In this document: positions 1 through 11,156 of the stretch, in pieces
How positions within the stretch are numbered: the first letter of the stretch is position 1
Layout of the letters: each line of letters starts with the position of its first letter
DNA from: Littorina saxatilis
Taxonomy: Eukaryota > Mollusca > Gastropoda > Littorinimorpha > Littorinidae
Length of the DNA stretch: 64,000 nucleotides
Reading direction: 5' to 3'
NCBI RefSeq assembly: GCF_037325665.1
Contig: NC_090246.1
Location: forward strand, 88,690,563-88,754,562
The notes under the pieces: model-generated
What the model was told of the DNA's origin: nothing
Databases searched by the model: none
The model's input: only the letters and a program-made list of their open reading frames with translations
Position numbers and translations under genes: made by a program

Positions 1-500
1 TTTAATCCGAATATAACATATTTATATGTTTTTGGAATCAGCAAATGATGGAGAATAAGATAAACGTAAATTTGGATCGTTTTATAAATTTTTAATTTTC
101 TTTACAATTTTCCGATTTTTAATGACCAAAGTCATTAATTAATTTTTAAGCCACCAAGCTGAAATGCAATACCGAACCCCGGGCTTCGTCGAAGATTACT
201 TGACCAAAATTTCAACCAATTTGGTTGAAAAATGAGGGCGTGACAGTGCCGCCTCAACTTTCACGAAAAGCCGGATATGACGTCATCAAAGACATTTATC
301 AAAAAAATGAAAAAAACGTTCGGGGATTTCATACCCAGGAACTCTCATGTCAAATTTCATAAAGATCGGTCCAGTAGTTTAGTCTGAATCGCTCTACACA
401 CACACACACACGCACACACACACACACATACACCACGACCCTCGTTTCGATTCCCCCTCGATGTTAAAATATTTAGTCAAAACTTGACTAAATATAAAAA
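1..500 (+). mobile_element. 3' part of a non-autonomous TIR element, cut by window start
   Basis: The block contains an AT-rich body, a (CA)n stretch near 396-428, and a terminal stretch that folds on itself at 469-494 (TATTTAGTCAA paired with TTGACTAAATA). The first 60 bases match 4331-4430 almost base for base. The terminal palindrome recurs alone at 22777-22806. These links join three copies of one family. No coding capacity is visible, so the superfamily is not assigned. Confidence 0.7.
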
Positions 501-875
501 TAGCAAGTTGCTTAGTGAATTCTTGGCCGTCATCATATTGATTTGCACCATCTGATAATTTGTTGTGATCATCTCATGATTGCATTATCTTTTGAATAAA
601 GAGATTGAGGGTTAATGTCTTTGGTATGATATTTAAAAAGTAAGTTACTTAGAGATACGTGAGTCTTTAGTTTTTACAGAAATGTCTGACCAAAGGAACC
701 TCTGTTCATTTGCTGCAAAAAGACAGGATAAACTTGAGCTGTGAGCGCATTTTTCTCTACTGTGCTCGGTCATGTTAGTGTTTCTTTAGTGTGTTCGTCC
801 GTCCGTGTGTCTGGGCGTGTACCTGCGTACGTGTCTGTGAGGGTCACAGTGTGTAAATGCTAAATCTGTCAATGC

Positions 876-877
876 TC

Positions 878-954
<77 letters not shown>
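876..954. repeat. (CTGT)n(CT)n microsatellite
   Basis: A run of CTGT units passes into a run of CT. It directly abuts the LINE fragment that follows. The stretch 505-875 before it shows nothing recognisable. Confidence 0.95.
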
Positions 955-1525
<571 letters not shown>

Positions 1526-1937
1526 ATACAAAGCGTATGTTCAAGAGATTGTCACGTTTTAACAACCAAAAGAACGAGCAAGCAAGGAATGTGAAAAGAC
1601 TAGCGGACTCAAACAGCAATGACAGTTTATTCCACACAAACAGAATACAACATGTAAGAGGCCTCGTCAACGATTAATCGGTTTCTTGTGTGACCCTGCT
1701 GAAGAATGAACCTGAAAAGATATTGTGTAATTTGAAAACCTGCGGTTGTAGTGCATAGACTGCCCTAAACACTGAAATCCGCTCTTCTGCATAGCAGGTT
1801 TCTTGGGAGCTAACATTTCTCAGTAATCCTATGCGAGAACACGATATTGACATATGATATAGACAATGTCACAAGTCAACTAAACACACTGACACAAACA
1901 CAAACACAGACACTCTCTATACTTTGATTATTTTGAG

Positions 1938-2025
1938 TGTGTGTGTGTGTATGTGCACATGCGTGTGTGTGTGCGTGTGTGCGTGTGTGTGTGTGTGACA
2001 GTGTGTATGTGTGTGTGTGTGTGTA

Positions 2026-2104
<79 letters not shown>
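1938..2104. repeat. (GT)n(GA)n compound microsatellite
   Basis: An imperfect GT tract passes into a pure GA tract. It lies directly upstream of a SINE head. Confidence 0.95.
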
Positions 2105-2108
<4 letters not shown>

Positions 2109-2124
2109 AAACTGAACTGTACTG

Positions 2125-2480
2125 AACTGAAATGTAGCTCAATCGGTAGCGCGCTGGATTTGTATCCAGTTGGCCGCTGTCAGCGTGAGTTCGTCCCCAC
2201 GTTCGGCGAGAGATTTATTTCTCAGAGTCAACTTTGTGTGCAGACTCTCCTCGGTGTCCGAACACCCCCGTGTGTACACGCAAGCACAAGACCAAGTGCG
2301 CACGAAAAAGATCCTGTAATCCATGTCAAAGTTCGGTGGGTTATAGAAACACTAAAATACCCAGCATGCTTCCTCCGAAATCGGCGTATGGCTGCCTAAA
2401 CGGCGGGGTAAAAACGTGACGGTCATACAAGTAAAAGCCGTGGGAGTTTCACCCCATGAACGAACAAACAAACAAACAAC
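2125..2480 (+). mobile_element. tRNA-derived SINE, family 1, copy a
   Basis: The head resembles a tRNA: A-box-like GTAGCTCAATCGGTAGCGC, then an anticodon-arm-like GGATTTGTATCC and a degenerate B-box region. An unrelated body follows, then an ACAAACAAAC tail after GCCCATGAACGAAC-like sequence. Near-identical copies lie at 30475 and 60931. The head marks a Pol III-transcribed SINE and not a functional tRNA. Confidence 0.85.
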
Positions 2481-2569
2481 TTAATGAAGGATGACGATTT
2501 AAGGCTGGGCATTTTGTAACAATCTGTCCTTCAAACGAACAAACACACACACATACACGCACACACCCG

Positions 2570-2637
<68 letters not shown>

Positions 2638-2718
2638 CATAACTAGGATGAAGATTTAAGGTTCGGCCTTTTCTTACAATCTTTCCTTCAAACGCCGGAA
2701 CGGCACACACACACACAC

Positions 2719-2765
<47 letters not shown>

Positions 2766-2768
2766 TCA
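2481..2768. repeat. Duplicated ~150-bp unit with CA microsatellites
   Basis: Two copies of a unit that begins with an AGGATGA(C/A)GATTTAAGG-like stretch, passes CAATCT.TCCTTCAAAC and ends in long (CA)n runs (2540-2632 and 2704-2764). It looks like a local tandem duplication. 2770-3984 after it holds nothing I recognise. Confidence 0.75.
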
Positions 2769-3984
2769 CCTCGACTGAAAGCCCGTAGAGTTAGCCAATG
2801 TCCGCAATCGACATTCCGTGTGTGCAAAAATGCTGACCATCACAGATCTGGGGTGATTAACGTGGCCACTAATACGAGAAGGAACGTAATCTTACTTTTA
2901 AACGGATGATGGTATTTTCTACAGCAAGTTTGTCACAGTATCGATACTAAAATGACAATGCGGAATGTCAGCAATACCGTGTGATGTTACTGCAATGCAC
3001 TGACCGTGCGTGCGTGTTTTCAACATTCCAACAAAATTAATCACGACTAGTCACACATCGCGTAATGATATGCGTTAGTCGGTTCAAGGGAGGAAATACT
3101 ATGATCTAAAGTCTTTCCGTCAATGTCACGAATCCACGTTTTCTTTTCGTTATTTCTTCTTCTTATGTGGTGTTTTATTTTTCTTATTCAATAAAGACAT
3201 GCTGACTGGAAGAGAATGACACAACACCAAGGTTTTCTTTTCTTTTCAATCAATTCACACTCATAGACATAGTCCAAAGCACACCATTTGTCCTACTGTC
3301 TTTTTTTCCAGCGGTATCATAAACATAATAGCTTACGTTATCTTTCAAAGCATTTTGATCGTCTGCTTCCCTGTGAGGATGAAAAATGCGGAGCAGACTT
3401 TCTTCTGAAAAGAAGCGCTTACGACGGTAAGCTCATGACAAGCAGTCCTGCTATCAAAAATATAAAACAAAAGAATTCGGTGCGTGCAATGTTGAAAGGC
3501 CATGTTGTGGGAAACGGCTGAGAGCAATGGATGATCACTGAATGGATGATCCATACACTTTTCAATACCTGCTTTCACAACAGTGTTCTGACAACTTTCG
3601 TGATGGAATGCTGGCGATTATAATGAAGCAGATCTTTTTAGATCATAACTTGAGTTCAACGTGAAGGTGCTTGAGTGAAAAATGTAGTAATCAAGAAATG
3701 CGGATGCAAATCCATAATTGAGAACATAACTGATTAAAAGGTCAAAGTTTCTCTTTGTTTGTTTAATTGTTTTTTGTTTGTTTGTTTGTCCGTCTGTCCT
3801 TCTGTCCAAACTCAGGTATCTCTGACGCTTATTGGTCAATTGAGCTGAAATTTGATGTGCACCTTGGAATTGGAGGACACACGATCGTAGTGGACAAAAA
3901 CTCTGAAGTTGCTTTCTTTAAATGAAGACTGAGGGAATAAGCTGAGTATACGTTCTGGTATCTTTTCCCCTTCTAGTTTAAAAA

Positions 3985-4494
3985 AAAACAAGTCGCGTAA
4001 GGCGAAAATACAACATTTAGTCAAGTAGCTGTCGAACTCACAGAATGAAACTGAACGCAATGCAACGCAGCAAGACCGTATACTCGTAGCATCGTCAGTC
4101 CACCGCTCATGGCAAAGGCAGTGAAATTGACAAGAAGAGCGGGGTAGTAGTTGCGCTGAGAAGGATAGCACGCTTTTCTGTACCTCTCTTCGTTTTAACT
4201 TTCTGAGCGTGTTTTCAATCCAAACATATCATATCTATATGTTTTTGGAATCAGGAACCGACAAGGAATAAGATGAAAGTGTTTTTAAATTGATTTCGAA
4301 ATATTAATTTTGATCATAATTTTTATATTTTTAATTTTCAGAGCTTGTTTTTAATCCAAATATAACATATTTATATGTTTTTGGAATCAGAAAATGATGG
4401 AGAATAAGATGAACGTAAATTTGGATCGTTTTATTCTGTGAGTTCGACAGCTACTTGACTAAATGTTGTATTTTCGCCTTGCGCGACTTGTTTT
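3985..4494. mobile_element. MITE with 62-bp terminal inverted repeats
   Basis: Bases 3985-4046 and 4433-4494 are inverted copies of each other. They start ACAAGTCGCG at the left and end CGCGACTTGT at the right, with about one difference. The interior has two diverged copies of a block containing TATATGTTTTTGGAATCAG (about 4236 and 4372), the same block that opens this window. No transposase is present. The flanks are A- and T-rich, so a target duplication cannot be called. Confidence 0.85.
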
Positions 4495-4685
4495 CACTTT
4501 TGGCAGCGTTCACTCTAAATTTGCCGCATAAAACGGACTCGTTTCTGTCCACAGCCAAAGCTTTTATCACACAAAAATTGCTATATACGACAGCTAAAAC
4601 CGTATTTGTTACATTTTAGCAGTGTTGACCCCGAGTTTGTACTGCAAACAAAAAATAATAGCAAAATCTCAAAGTATATGCGAGT

Positions 4686-5348
4686 CCCCTAATATGGACC
4701 ACCTTCAACAAATCGAAGAAAATAAAAGCTAAAGGCTATTTTCATTCATTCATTAGGAAGCTTGCTGGAAATAACCTATAACTAGCCCTCGAGGTTAAAA
4801 AAAATGCAACCAAAAGTCTTCTTTTCGTGGAAGTTGATAATTTCACTTATTTTCTCTCTGTTTTTGATAAGCTTCTTTAGTTTCTTGGTGTCCTTCAAAT
4901 AATGCTCTCATCAACCTGAAACAGATAAATCTAGAGCATATTTTAATTAGGCTGACTTGTACACTAAGTTGTATCATGTTATTTTAAAATATAGGGGGCT
5001 TTTTACAGTGATTCGTGAAGGCCCGGTAGCTCAGTTGGTAGAGCACTGGACTTGTGATCGAAAGGTCCCAGGTTCGAATTCGGGCCGGGACGGACACGGG
5101 TCAACTTTATGTGCAGACCCAGAGACGGAAGCCATGTCCCACCCCCGTGTCATCACAATGGCACGTAAAAGACCTTGGTCATTCTGCCATAAGTGCAGGT
5201 GGCTGAATACACCTAAACACGCAGACACCTGGGTAGCGCGACTCCGTTGCTGCTAGCTTTCCACTGGGAGGAAGCGACCCGAATTTCCCAGCGATGGGAC
5301 AATAAAGTAATGAAAATGAAAAATGAAAATGAAATGGTCCATATTAGG
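4686..5348. mobile_element. TIR element (TAATATGGACC family), first copy
   Basis: The left end reads CCCCTAATATGGACCACC and the right end, inverted, GGTCCATATTAGGCGCC. A complete SINE (5021-5330) occupies its right half. There is no transposase. A second element with the same ends follows after a few bases. Confidence 0.55.
5021..5330 (+). mobile_element. tRNA-derived SINE, family 2
   Basis: A clear tRNA-like head carries an A box (TAGCTCAGTTGGTAGAGC, 5027-5044) and a B box (GGTTCGAATTC, 5071-5081). A body of about 200 bases follows and ends AATAAAGTAATGAAAATGAA with short A-rich repeats. It shares the short GTCAACTTTATGTGCAGAC segment with SINE family 1, so the two families have related bodies. 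The tail and body argue against a functional tRNA gene. Confidence 0.88.
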
Positions 5349-5356
5349 CGCCCAGG

Positions 5357-6063
5357 CTCCTAATATGGACCCTTTGTGATTTTTTCTGTATTTAATTTTT
5401 GCTGAATGTCTTCTTCTTCTTCTTCTTTTCGATCGCCGATCACACTTGGAGTCCAGATCTTGAGATATAATTAGTGGTCCTCTGCAGCGCAGCCACTGGC
5501 CCGTCAGTACAGCTTGTTGTGCAGGGACTCCGGCAATGGCCCGAGGCGCGGAGCCCGGCGCTGCACCTGCCTGGTGGATCCTCACAGGGCGAGCACCATT
5601 ACTGTCAATTCTGTCTCCAAGTGTCATAATGGCAGTTGATGCGTAGTGTTGTGGTTTGTTGGAGTGCGCCGTGCGGCCCAACACATACGTCTTCAGCACT
5701 CGAGGTTTCTGTCAGGGTTACCTCACCCTTAGCTCATGGCCCAAGGACCTGCCCTGTGAGCACAAGGTTGGTCCATATTAGTCTGGCCTCTACCCTTCGA
5801 CCTGTCCAGTTTGGGAAGCCCTGCCAGGAGTTTACACTCCCGCTGGCATAGCTCTTAGGGTCACCGAGACACGCAAACCACCACACCACGTTAAGGAATG
5901 GACCATGTGGTGGGATGCTGAATGTCTATCAAAGCTATTTCACTCTAACTAGGCCTAACGGTTAACCTAAGAGAGAAGGACTACCAAACACAAAAAGACA
6001 CTTCTTCGCAAGAAAACAAGCTAGTTATCAGCGTGAAACAAAAAGTGGTCCACATTAGGAGCC
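5357..6063. mobile_element. TIR element (TAATATGGACC family), second copy
   Basis: The ends are CTCCTAATATGGACC and GGTCCACATTAGGAG. The interior has a (CTT)n run at 5408 and a block at 5430-5910 reading like a dispersed repeat. I cannot name that block or find a clean reading frame in it. An internal GGTCCATATTA at 5770 suggests a rearranged or composite element. Confidence 0.5.
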
Positions 6064-6147
6064 TTTCCCCTACAATTGTCATCGTACTTTTTTGTGTAAT
6101 TGCGGTCATAATAAGCAAGCCTGAGTGCCTCAACTGATGTTATACGC

Positions 6148-6385
6148 GTAGGTGTGCGAGAATATGTAAGCGCAGTGCTTTAAATATGTCCATGTGGGAA
6201 TGTGTAAGTGGGCGTAGTCGAATGTCCATGTGGGAATGTGTAAGTGGAGCATATAAGAATGCCCATGTGTGAATGTGTAAGTGGAGCGTATAAGAAGGTG
6301 TAAGTGGAGCGTGGTCGAATGTCCATGTGTGAATGGGTAAGTTGAGCGTATAAGAATGTCCATGTGTGCGATGTGTAAGTGAGAC
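6148..6385. repeat. Minisatellite, ~37-bp unit
   Basis: About six imperfect units, each with GAATG(T/C)CCATGTG followed by GTGTAAGTGGAGC. Unit length varies by a few bases. The open frames across it are by-products of the repetition. Confidence 0.85.
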
Positions 6386-6439
6386 ATGGATGTGTTCATG
6401 ACTGAATGCGCAAGCACAATGCAAGGAATGGCCAGAGAG

Positions 6440-6590
6440 GTATGTGGGAGGTGTGTTTATAACCTGCCCTGTTATATAGTGCTATATGTCTTATGTAAAA
6501 ACAATGTCCTGTTTGTATTATTGTTATGTACCACGCCTGAATTTCTCTATGAGATAATAAAGTATTCTTATTCTTATTCTTATTCTTAGT
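6440..6590 (+). mobile_element. LINE-like 3' end with (TTATTC)n tail
   Basis: An AT-rich 3' UTR-like stretch ends GAGATAATAAAGTATTC and then TTATTC repeats. This is the form of the 3' ends of several CR1/Jockey-group LINEs. No coding part is left. Confidence 0.55.
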
Positions 6591-6915
6591 TCTAAGACTC
6601 CAAAAAAACAAAAAGCGTTTCAGTAAAGATCCAAACACAGATGGACTGCCAACGTTCCAAAATTCAGAATCAATAGCTCAGTAAAGACCAGAGGGCAATG
6701 TTGAAGATTGAAATACGACGTGAATATTCGTATCTTTGTAAACGGCCGTGGATCAAGAATATCATATCGATGTATTATTTACGTGTGCGTTGTCGTTGAA
6801 GTGCAGATCGAAGTCATAGCCTAATACATTAATTACAAAGTCATACTCGGTATGAAGAGACACCGTTGATGGTTTTTGCGAAGCACTCTCTCAGGTTAAC
6901 TGGCATTACATTCTC

Positions 6916-7599
6916 ATGAAGGAGGTGTTTGACGAAAGTGTTCATATTTTTTCTGCACTATTTATGGACATAGCCAAACAGTGCATGCCAGAAAAAGAAG
7001 TAACGATACGTCCTAACGACGCACCTTGGATTACACCTGAAATTTTAATGTTAATAGACCAACGTGATCAGAATCATTTGAAAGCCAAAACAAGTAAACA
7101 GCCGGAAGATTGGTTGAGTTATCGCCAGGCACGTAACCTTGTTACAGCAAAGAAAAGAGAACGGATTTTAGAATATTATTCTGAATTAGACGCAAAAGTT
7201 TCCGATTCAACGCAGTTTGGTACAAAAGATTGGTGGAAGTTAGTGAAATCATTCATGAAGAAGAAAGGATTATATGGTGACGAAATTCCGCCTATCTGTG
7301 ACAACGGCGAAGTTTATGAACTAAGCCAAGACAAAGCTAACGCCTTTAATAACTGTTTTATTAAAAATTCCAATGTTGAAGACCCAGATGATGATGTTCC
7401 TCAAGTGCCGTTTCTTGATTGCGAATTATGTGATATGGTTTTGTCAGTTAACGAGGTAAAAGATGTAATTAAAAATCTTCATAAAAGAAAAGCCATTGGT
7501 CCCGATTTGATCCACAGCAGACTTCTCATTGCAGCTATAGATGTTATTTCGGAGCCACTCACCCATATGTTTAACAGAAGTTTGAGGGAAGGAGTATAA
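6916..7599 (+). pseudogene. LINE ORF2 fragment: pre-RT and start of RT
   Basis: About 227 codons of the region between endonuclease and reverse transcriptase. It contains the acidic helix-rich linker typical of CR1/Jockey ORF2 and ends with the KRKAIGPD and LTHMFNRSL blocks that precede RT motif 1. The frame stops at 7597, where homologous proteins continue (the next codons read PKIWKTANVTPIYKSG). The ATG at 6916 is internal to the original protein and not a true start. Confidence 0.85.
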
Positions 7600-8072
7600 C
7601 CTAAAATTTGGAAAACTGCGAATGTTACGCCTATTTATAAGTCAGGTTCAGCGGACACTTGTAATAATTATCGTCCGATTTCCTTGTTGAGTTGCGTTGG
7701 CAAAGTTTTGGAACGATGTATTCATAGCCACCTATATCTCTTTTTACAATCCAACAACATACTCACACCTACACAGTTAGGTTTTATACCCGGCGACTCG
7801 ACGATTTGTCAACTTGTCTCTATATAATGATGTATGTTTAAATTACGACAGCAGTTTAACAACACAGGCGGTATTTTTTGATGTGTCGAAAGCTTTTGAC
7901 AAAGTCTGGCACAAAGGATTATTAGTAAAATTGGAATCGATTGGTGTTCGAGGTCGACTTTTGTCATGGTTTTGTAGTTACTTAACTTAGCAAACCGTGT
8001 TCAATATTAGTTGTCGTTAAAGGAGCTAAGTCAGAACTGAAAGGTATACAAGCAGGCGTTCCTCAAGGTTCT

Positions 8073-8995
8073 GTGTTAGGCCCTTTGTTGTTTTTGATTT
8101 ATATAAATGATATTGTAAATGATATTGAGTCTGTTATTAAATTGTTTGCTGATGATACTAACATGTCACTTGCATTGAATGATCCGGTAAGACGTGCCGA
8201 AATATTAAATACAGACCTCGATAAAATTAGTTGTTGGGCAGCACGTTGGAAGTCACATTTAATGAAACAAAAACCAAATTGCTGAATATAAAACGTGACT
8301 TAAGCCAAATTGACCCGTTATTTTTCAATGGAATTGTTTTGGAAGACACAAAGGAACACAAGCACCTCAGTATTATTTTGCAAAATGACTGTAAATGGGA
8401 CGCTCAAGTCAGAAATATTGTGAAAAAGACCACTTTGTTGATTAATTGTTTAAGGCATTATAAGTATAAGTTATGCAGAAAAAGTTTGGAAATAATGTAC
8501 AAATCCTTTATTTTGCCACATTTTGACTATGTTGATGTATTATGGGATAATTGTACCGGAGCCCTGTCGAACACCCTGGAAAAACTACACCTTGAAGCTT
8601 TACGTATTATAATTGGCGGTGTGCGGAGAACTAGTCATGGTAAGATTTACAAAGAAAGCGGATTTTGTAGTCTAAAGGAACGCCGAAGACAACATAAATT
8701 GATTTTATATCATAAAATGGTTCATGGTAAATGTCCCCTATATTTAGTTGACCTTTTGCCACCACTAGTTTCATCCTTAAATCCTTATCACGGAAGACGA
8801 CCACTTGAAAGATTTGTACCAGCTCACAGGACAGAAATCTTCCGAACATCCATCGTTCCTTCGACTACAATTTTATGGAATGATCTGCCTGATGTGGTTA
8901 AAACCACAAACTCAATTAGCGAATTTAAGCATTATTTACATTATTCATCATTATGTGCCAGTTTATTATTACTGATTTTGGAAAAAGACAGGTAG
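8073..8995 (+). pseudogene. LINE ORF2 fragment: RT catalytic box and C-terminus
   Basis: Two overlapping frames (8073-8285 and 8231-8995) together cover the RT segment with FADD and the C-terminal domain. The frame switches at about 8270-8285. The C-terminal part carries FDYVDVLWDNC, LHLEALRI and LWNDLP blocks, all usual in CR1/Jockey-type ORF2. The natural stop is the TAG near 8993. Confidence 0.85.
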
Positions 8996-9031
8996 AACAA
9001 GAAATTCCTCCGAGGTAGGAAAAACACCCCC

Positions 9032-9089
9032 GTCAAAGGGAAATAACCTTCTCAGTTGGTGGCAGTGAGAATGGTTATTTCCCTTTGAC
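9032..9089. repeat. Short inverted repeat after the LINE
   Basis: GTCAAAGGGAAATAACC at 9032 pairs with GGTTATTTCCCTTTGAC ending at 9089 around a short loop. The following 9090-9350 is a dispersed-repeat-like 3' region with (ACAA)n at 9257-9303 and a CCTATACCGGGGGTGTAAAT ending. I cannot tell whether it belongs to the LINE or to a separate element. Confidence 0.6.
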
Positions 9090-9420
9090 CATTAATATGT
9101 CCCTCTATAAGTCCTTGTATAATTTTAATCCACCAATAACTCCCTAACCGTGTGTTTGACTGGTCCCAATTTTTGTAAGGACCGTCTCAGGAATGTATAG
9201 AACCTGTTCACCAAGTTTGGTGACGATCGGTCCGTTCATTCTTGAGATCTATATGCGAACACAAACACACAAACACACAAACAAACAAACAAACAAACAA
9301 ACACATCGACCGAATCCTATACACACCGGCCTATACCGGGGGTGTAAATACAACACAGCAGAATGCGTTTAAACATGAGTAACCTTAATTCCGATTTATG
9401 CAAACGCCATTTAAAAGATG

Positions 9421-9873
9421 TTATATATGAAGTCTTATATCGCGCGCGTATCTCCAGACTCGGACTCAAGGCGCAGGGATCTATTTATGCCGTGTGAGAT
9501 GGAATTTTTTACACAATACATCATGCATTCACATCGACAAGCAGATCGCAGCCATTTCGGCGCATATCCTACCTCTTCACGGCCTATTATTCCAAGTCAC
9601 ACGGGTATTTTGGTGGACATTTTTTATCTATGCCTATACAATTTTGCCAGGAAAGACCCTTTTGTCAATCGTGGGATCTTTAACGTGCACACCCCAATAT
9701 AGTGTACACGAAGGGACCTCGGTTTTTCGTCTCATCCGAAAGACTAGCACTTGAACCCACCACCTAGGTTAGGAAAGGGGGGAGAAAATTGCTAACGCCC
9801 TGACCCAGGGTCGAACTCGCAACCTCTCGCTTCCGAGCGCAAGTGCGTAATTACCACTCGGCCACCCAGTCCC
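9421..9873 (-). mobile_element. tRNA-derived SINE, family 3, full length
   Basis: Read on the minus strand, the head at 9873 has an A box (TGGCCGAGTGGTAAT) and a B box (GCGAGTTCGACCC). These look like a tRNA with a long variable arm (Leu/Ser type). A body of about 370 bases follows and ends CGCGCGATATAAGACTTC. A 5'-truncated copy on + lies at 23094-23320. It sits inside the C-terminal coding part of a LINE, so it is younger than that LINE. Confidence 0.82.
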
Positions 9874-10226
9874 ACAGTGTGCGTGCGGTAACCGGAACGA
9901 AACAGCTGAACATTACTTGTTATACTGCACGTTGTTTAAAAATGCTCGTATGTCCACAGCCGTTAACTCACTGCCTGCCAATTTTAGACACGTGGAAACA
10001 TTATTAAGAGGCAGCGAGCAACATTCATTTCGCATAAATACATTGATTTTCGAGTCGGTCCAATCCTTTATTGCTGAATCTGGTCGACTAACTTGAAGGA
10101 TTAGACTGGTATTGTGTATGTTTGTGTGCAGGAGAACGCAAACCCGCCTCTCAGGGTTGTTGCATCAATTACACATTTAACATAAGTAATAATTATCATT
10201 GAGTTTTTGTTTTGTTTTGCTGTTCT

Positions 10227-10229
<3 letters not shown>

Positions 10230-10287
<58 letters not shown>
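10230..10287. repeat. (GT)n microsatellite
   Basis: About 58 bases of GT. A poly-T-rich stretch follows at 10421-10470. Confidence 0.97.
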
Positions 10288-10789
10288 TTGTTTTCTTCCA
10301 TACATTCGTAACGAACTATGCTGCCGGCCTCTCCATGAAAATGTACATTTTATCTGAACTTACTTATTGCATGTCTCAGCATCGATGTTCTCGTCCCACG
10401 CGCTTCATTCAGTCTCACCTTTTTTTTTTCTTTCTTTTTTTTCTGTTATTAATTTTTTTTTCTTTTTCTCTGTAAATCCTCCTATTTTGATTAAGTTCCC
10501 CATACCCCCGTCCTACATTTTGTTCTCAAGTTCTGGTTAATAATTGTGTTGTCCACCATCATGAAAACTTGTGTAACTTAGCATTGTTATGGTCACGTCA
10601 AATAAGCATCTGCTTGAGTTCGTGTCCTGGCTGCATTTTTGTCAATTGTATCATGTCATGTATTTTGAATAAAATTGTGTTTAAACCAAGAGACATCGTC
10701 TCTGTTTTCATTGTAGTCAGGTTTGTAACCTTAATTGTCTCCCCAATCACCACTCGTGAAATGGACCCCCCCCTCACCCTAAACCCCTC

Positions 10790-10822
10790 CCCCTCCCCCC
10801 CCCCCCCCCCCCCCCCCCCCCC
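10790..10822. repeat. Poly-C tract
   Basis: About 30 C in a row, 270 bases upstream of the pyrophosphatase start codon. The exact length is prone to sequencing error. Confidence 0.9.
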
Positions 10823-10899
10823 TTAGTAGTAGTCTAATCACAGTTATATCATTTTCTGGAGAACAAAATCCGATCCAGTAATTTTTTCAGAAATGGTCG

Positions 10900-11095
10900 T
10901 CTGCTCAACCTTGCCTGATTGGCTGGTTTCTACTGACATGCGCACAGCGTGTCCGAAGCGCCTTGCTACTCCATGCAACGTGGGTTTTTGACTCGATTGA
11001 TCAGCCGGGCGCTCACAGGAACGCGCATACCGGCTCCGGGACGAGTATCAGTTGTTCTCAGTCATCTTCGACACTGCAACAAACTAGCCAGCACC
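10900..11095 (+). promoter_or_regulatory. Likely promoter and 5' UTR of the pyrophosphatase gene
   Basis: The 200 bases before the ATG are richer in CpG than their surroundings. They hold ATGCGCAC at about 10935 and GCGCAT at 11022, which resemble NRF-1 half-sites. No TATA box is obvious, as is usual for housekeeping genes. The transcription start cannot be fixed from the sequence. Confidence 0.4.
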
Positions 11096-11156
11096 ATGTC
11101 CTACTCTACCATCGAACGGGGACAGCCCAATACCCTCGACTACCGCGTCTTCTACA
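11096..11156 (+). CDS. PPA1: Pyrophosphatase exon 1
   Basis: The ATG follows GCACC, a good Kozak context. It encodes residues 1-20 plus one base, ending RVFY, and the donor is GTAAGT at 11157. The N-terminal YRVF motif is shared with animal pyrophosphatases. Confidence 0.92.

Larger units (their letters stand above)
6840..8998 (+). mobile_element. CR1/Jockey-group LINE, ORF2 part, broken
   Basis: This 2.1-kb remnant covers the linker, the reverse transcriptase and the C-terminal domain of ORF2. Recognisable parts are the pre-RT region (6916-7599), the NNYRPISLL block (about 7660), DVSKAFDKVWH (about 7885), GVPQGSVLGPLLF (about 8057), the catalytic FADD box (about 8145) and a C-terminal LWNDLPDV motif (about 8875). 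The upstream endonuclease domain is absent. The reading frame is broken by stops at 7597, about 7825 and 7987, and by shifts around 8010 and 8280. The element cannot encode a working protein. Confidence 0.9.
9355..10700 (+). mobile_element. Second LINE 3' part, interrupted by a SINE
   Basis: The coding pieces 9360-9419 and 9878-10096 belong to one ORF2 C-terminus. The second contains a CACGNRNETAEHYLLYC zinc-knuckle-like motif (CxC...H...C), as in the tails of I/Ingi-type or related LINEs, and ends in TGA at 10094. A SINE in opposite orientation (9421-9873) separates the pieces. The 3' UTR seems to run through a (GT)n tract to an AATAAAATTGTG tail near 10665-10685. The UTR extent is inference. 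Confidence 0.6.

Noticed and set aside
2125-2200. tRNA genes at the SINE heads (also 5021, 9873, 30475, 45500, 45966, 60931)
   Set aside because: A and B boxes are present, but the anticodon and acceptor stems are poor and each is followed by a repeated SINE or element body.
5253-5699. 148-codon frame on the minus strand
   Set aside because: It runs through a SINE end, a CTT repeat and an unclassified repeat, and no part looks like a protein family.
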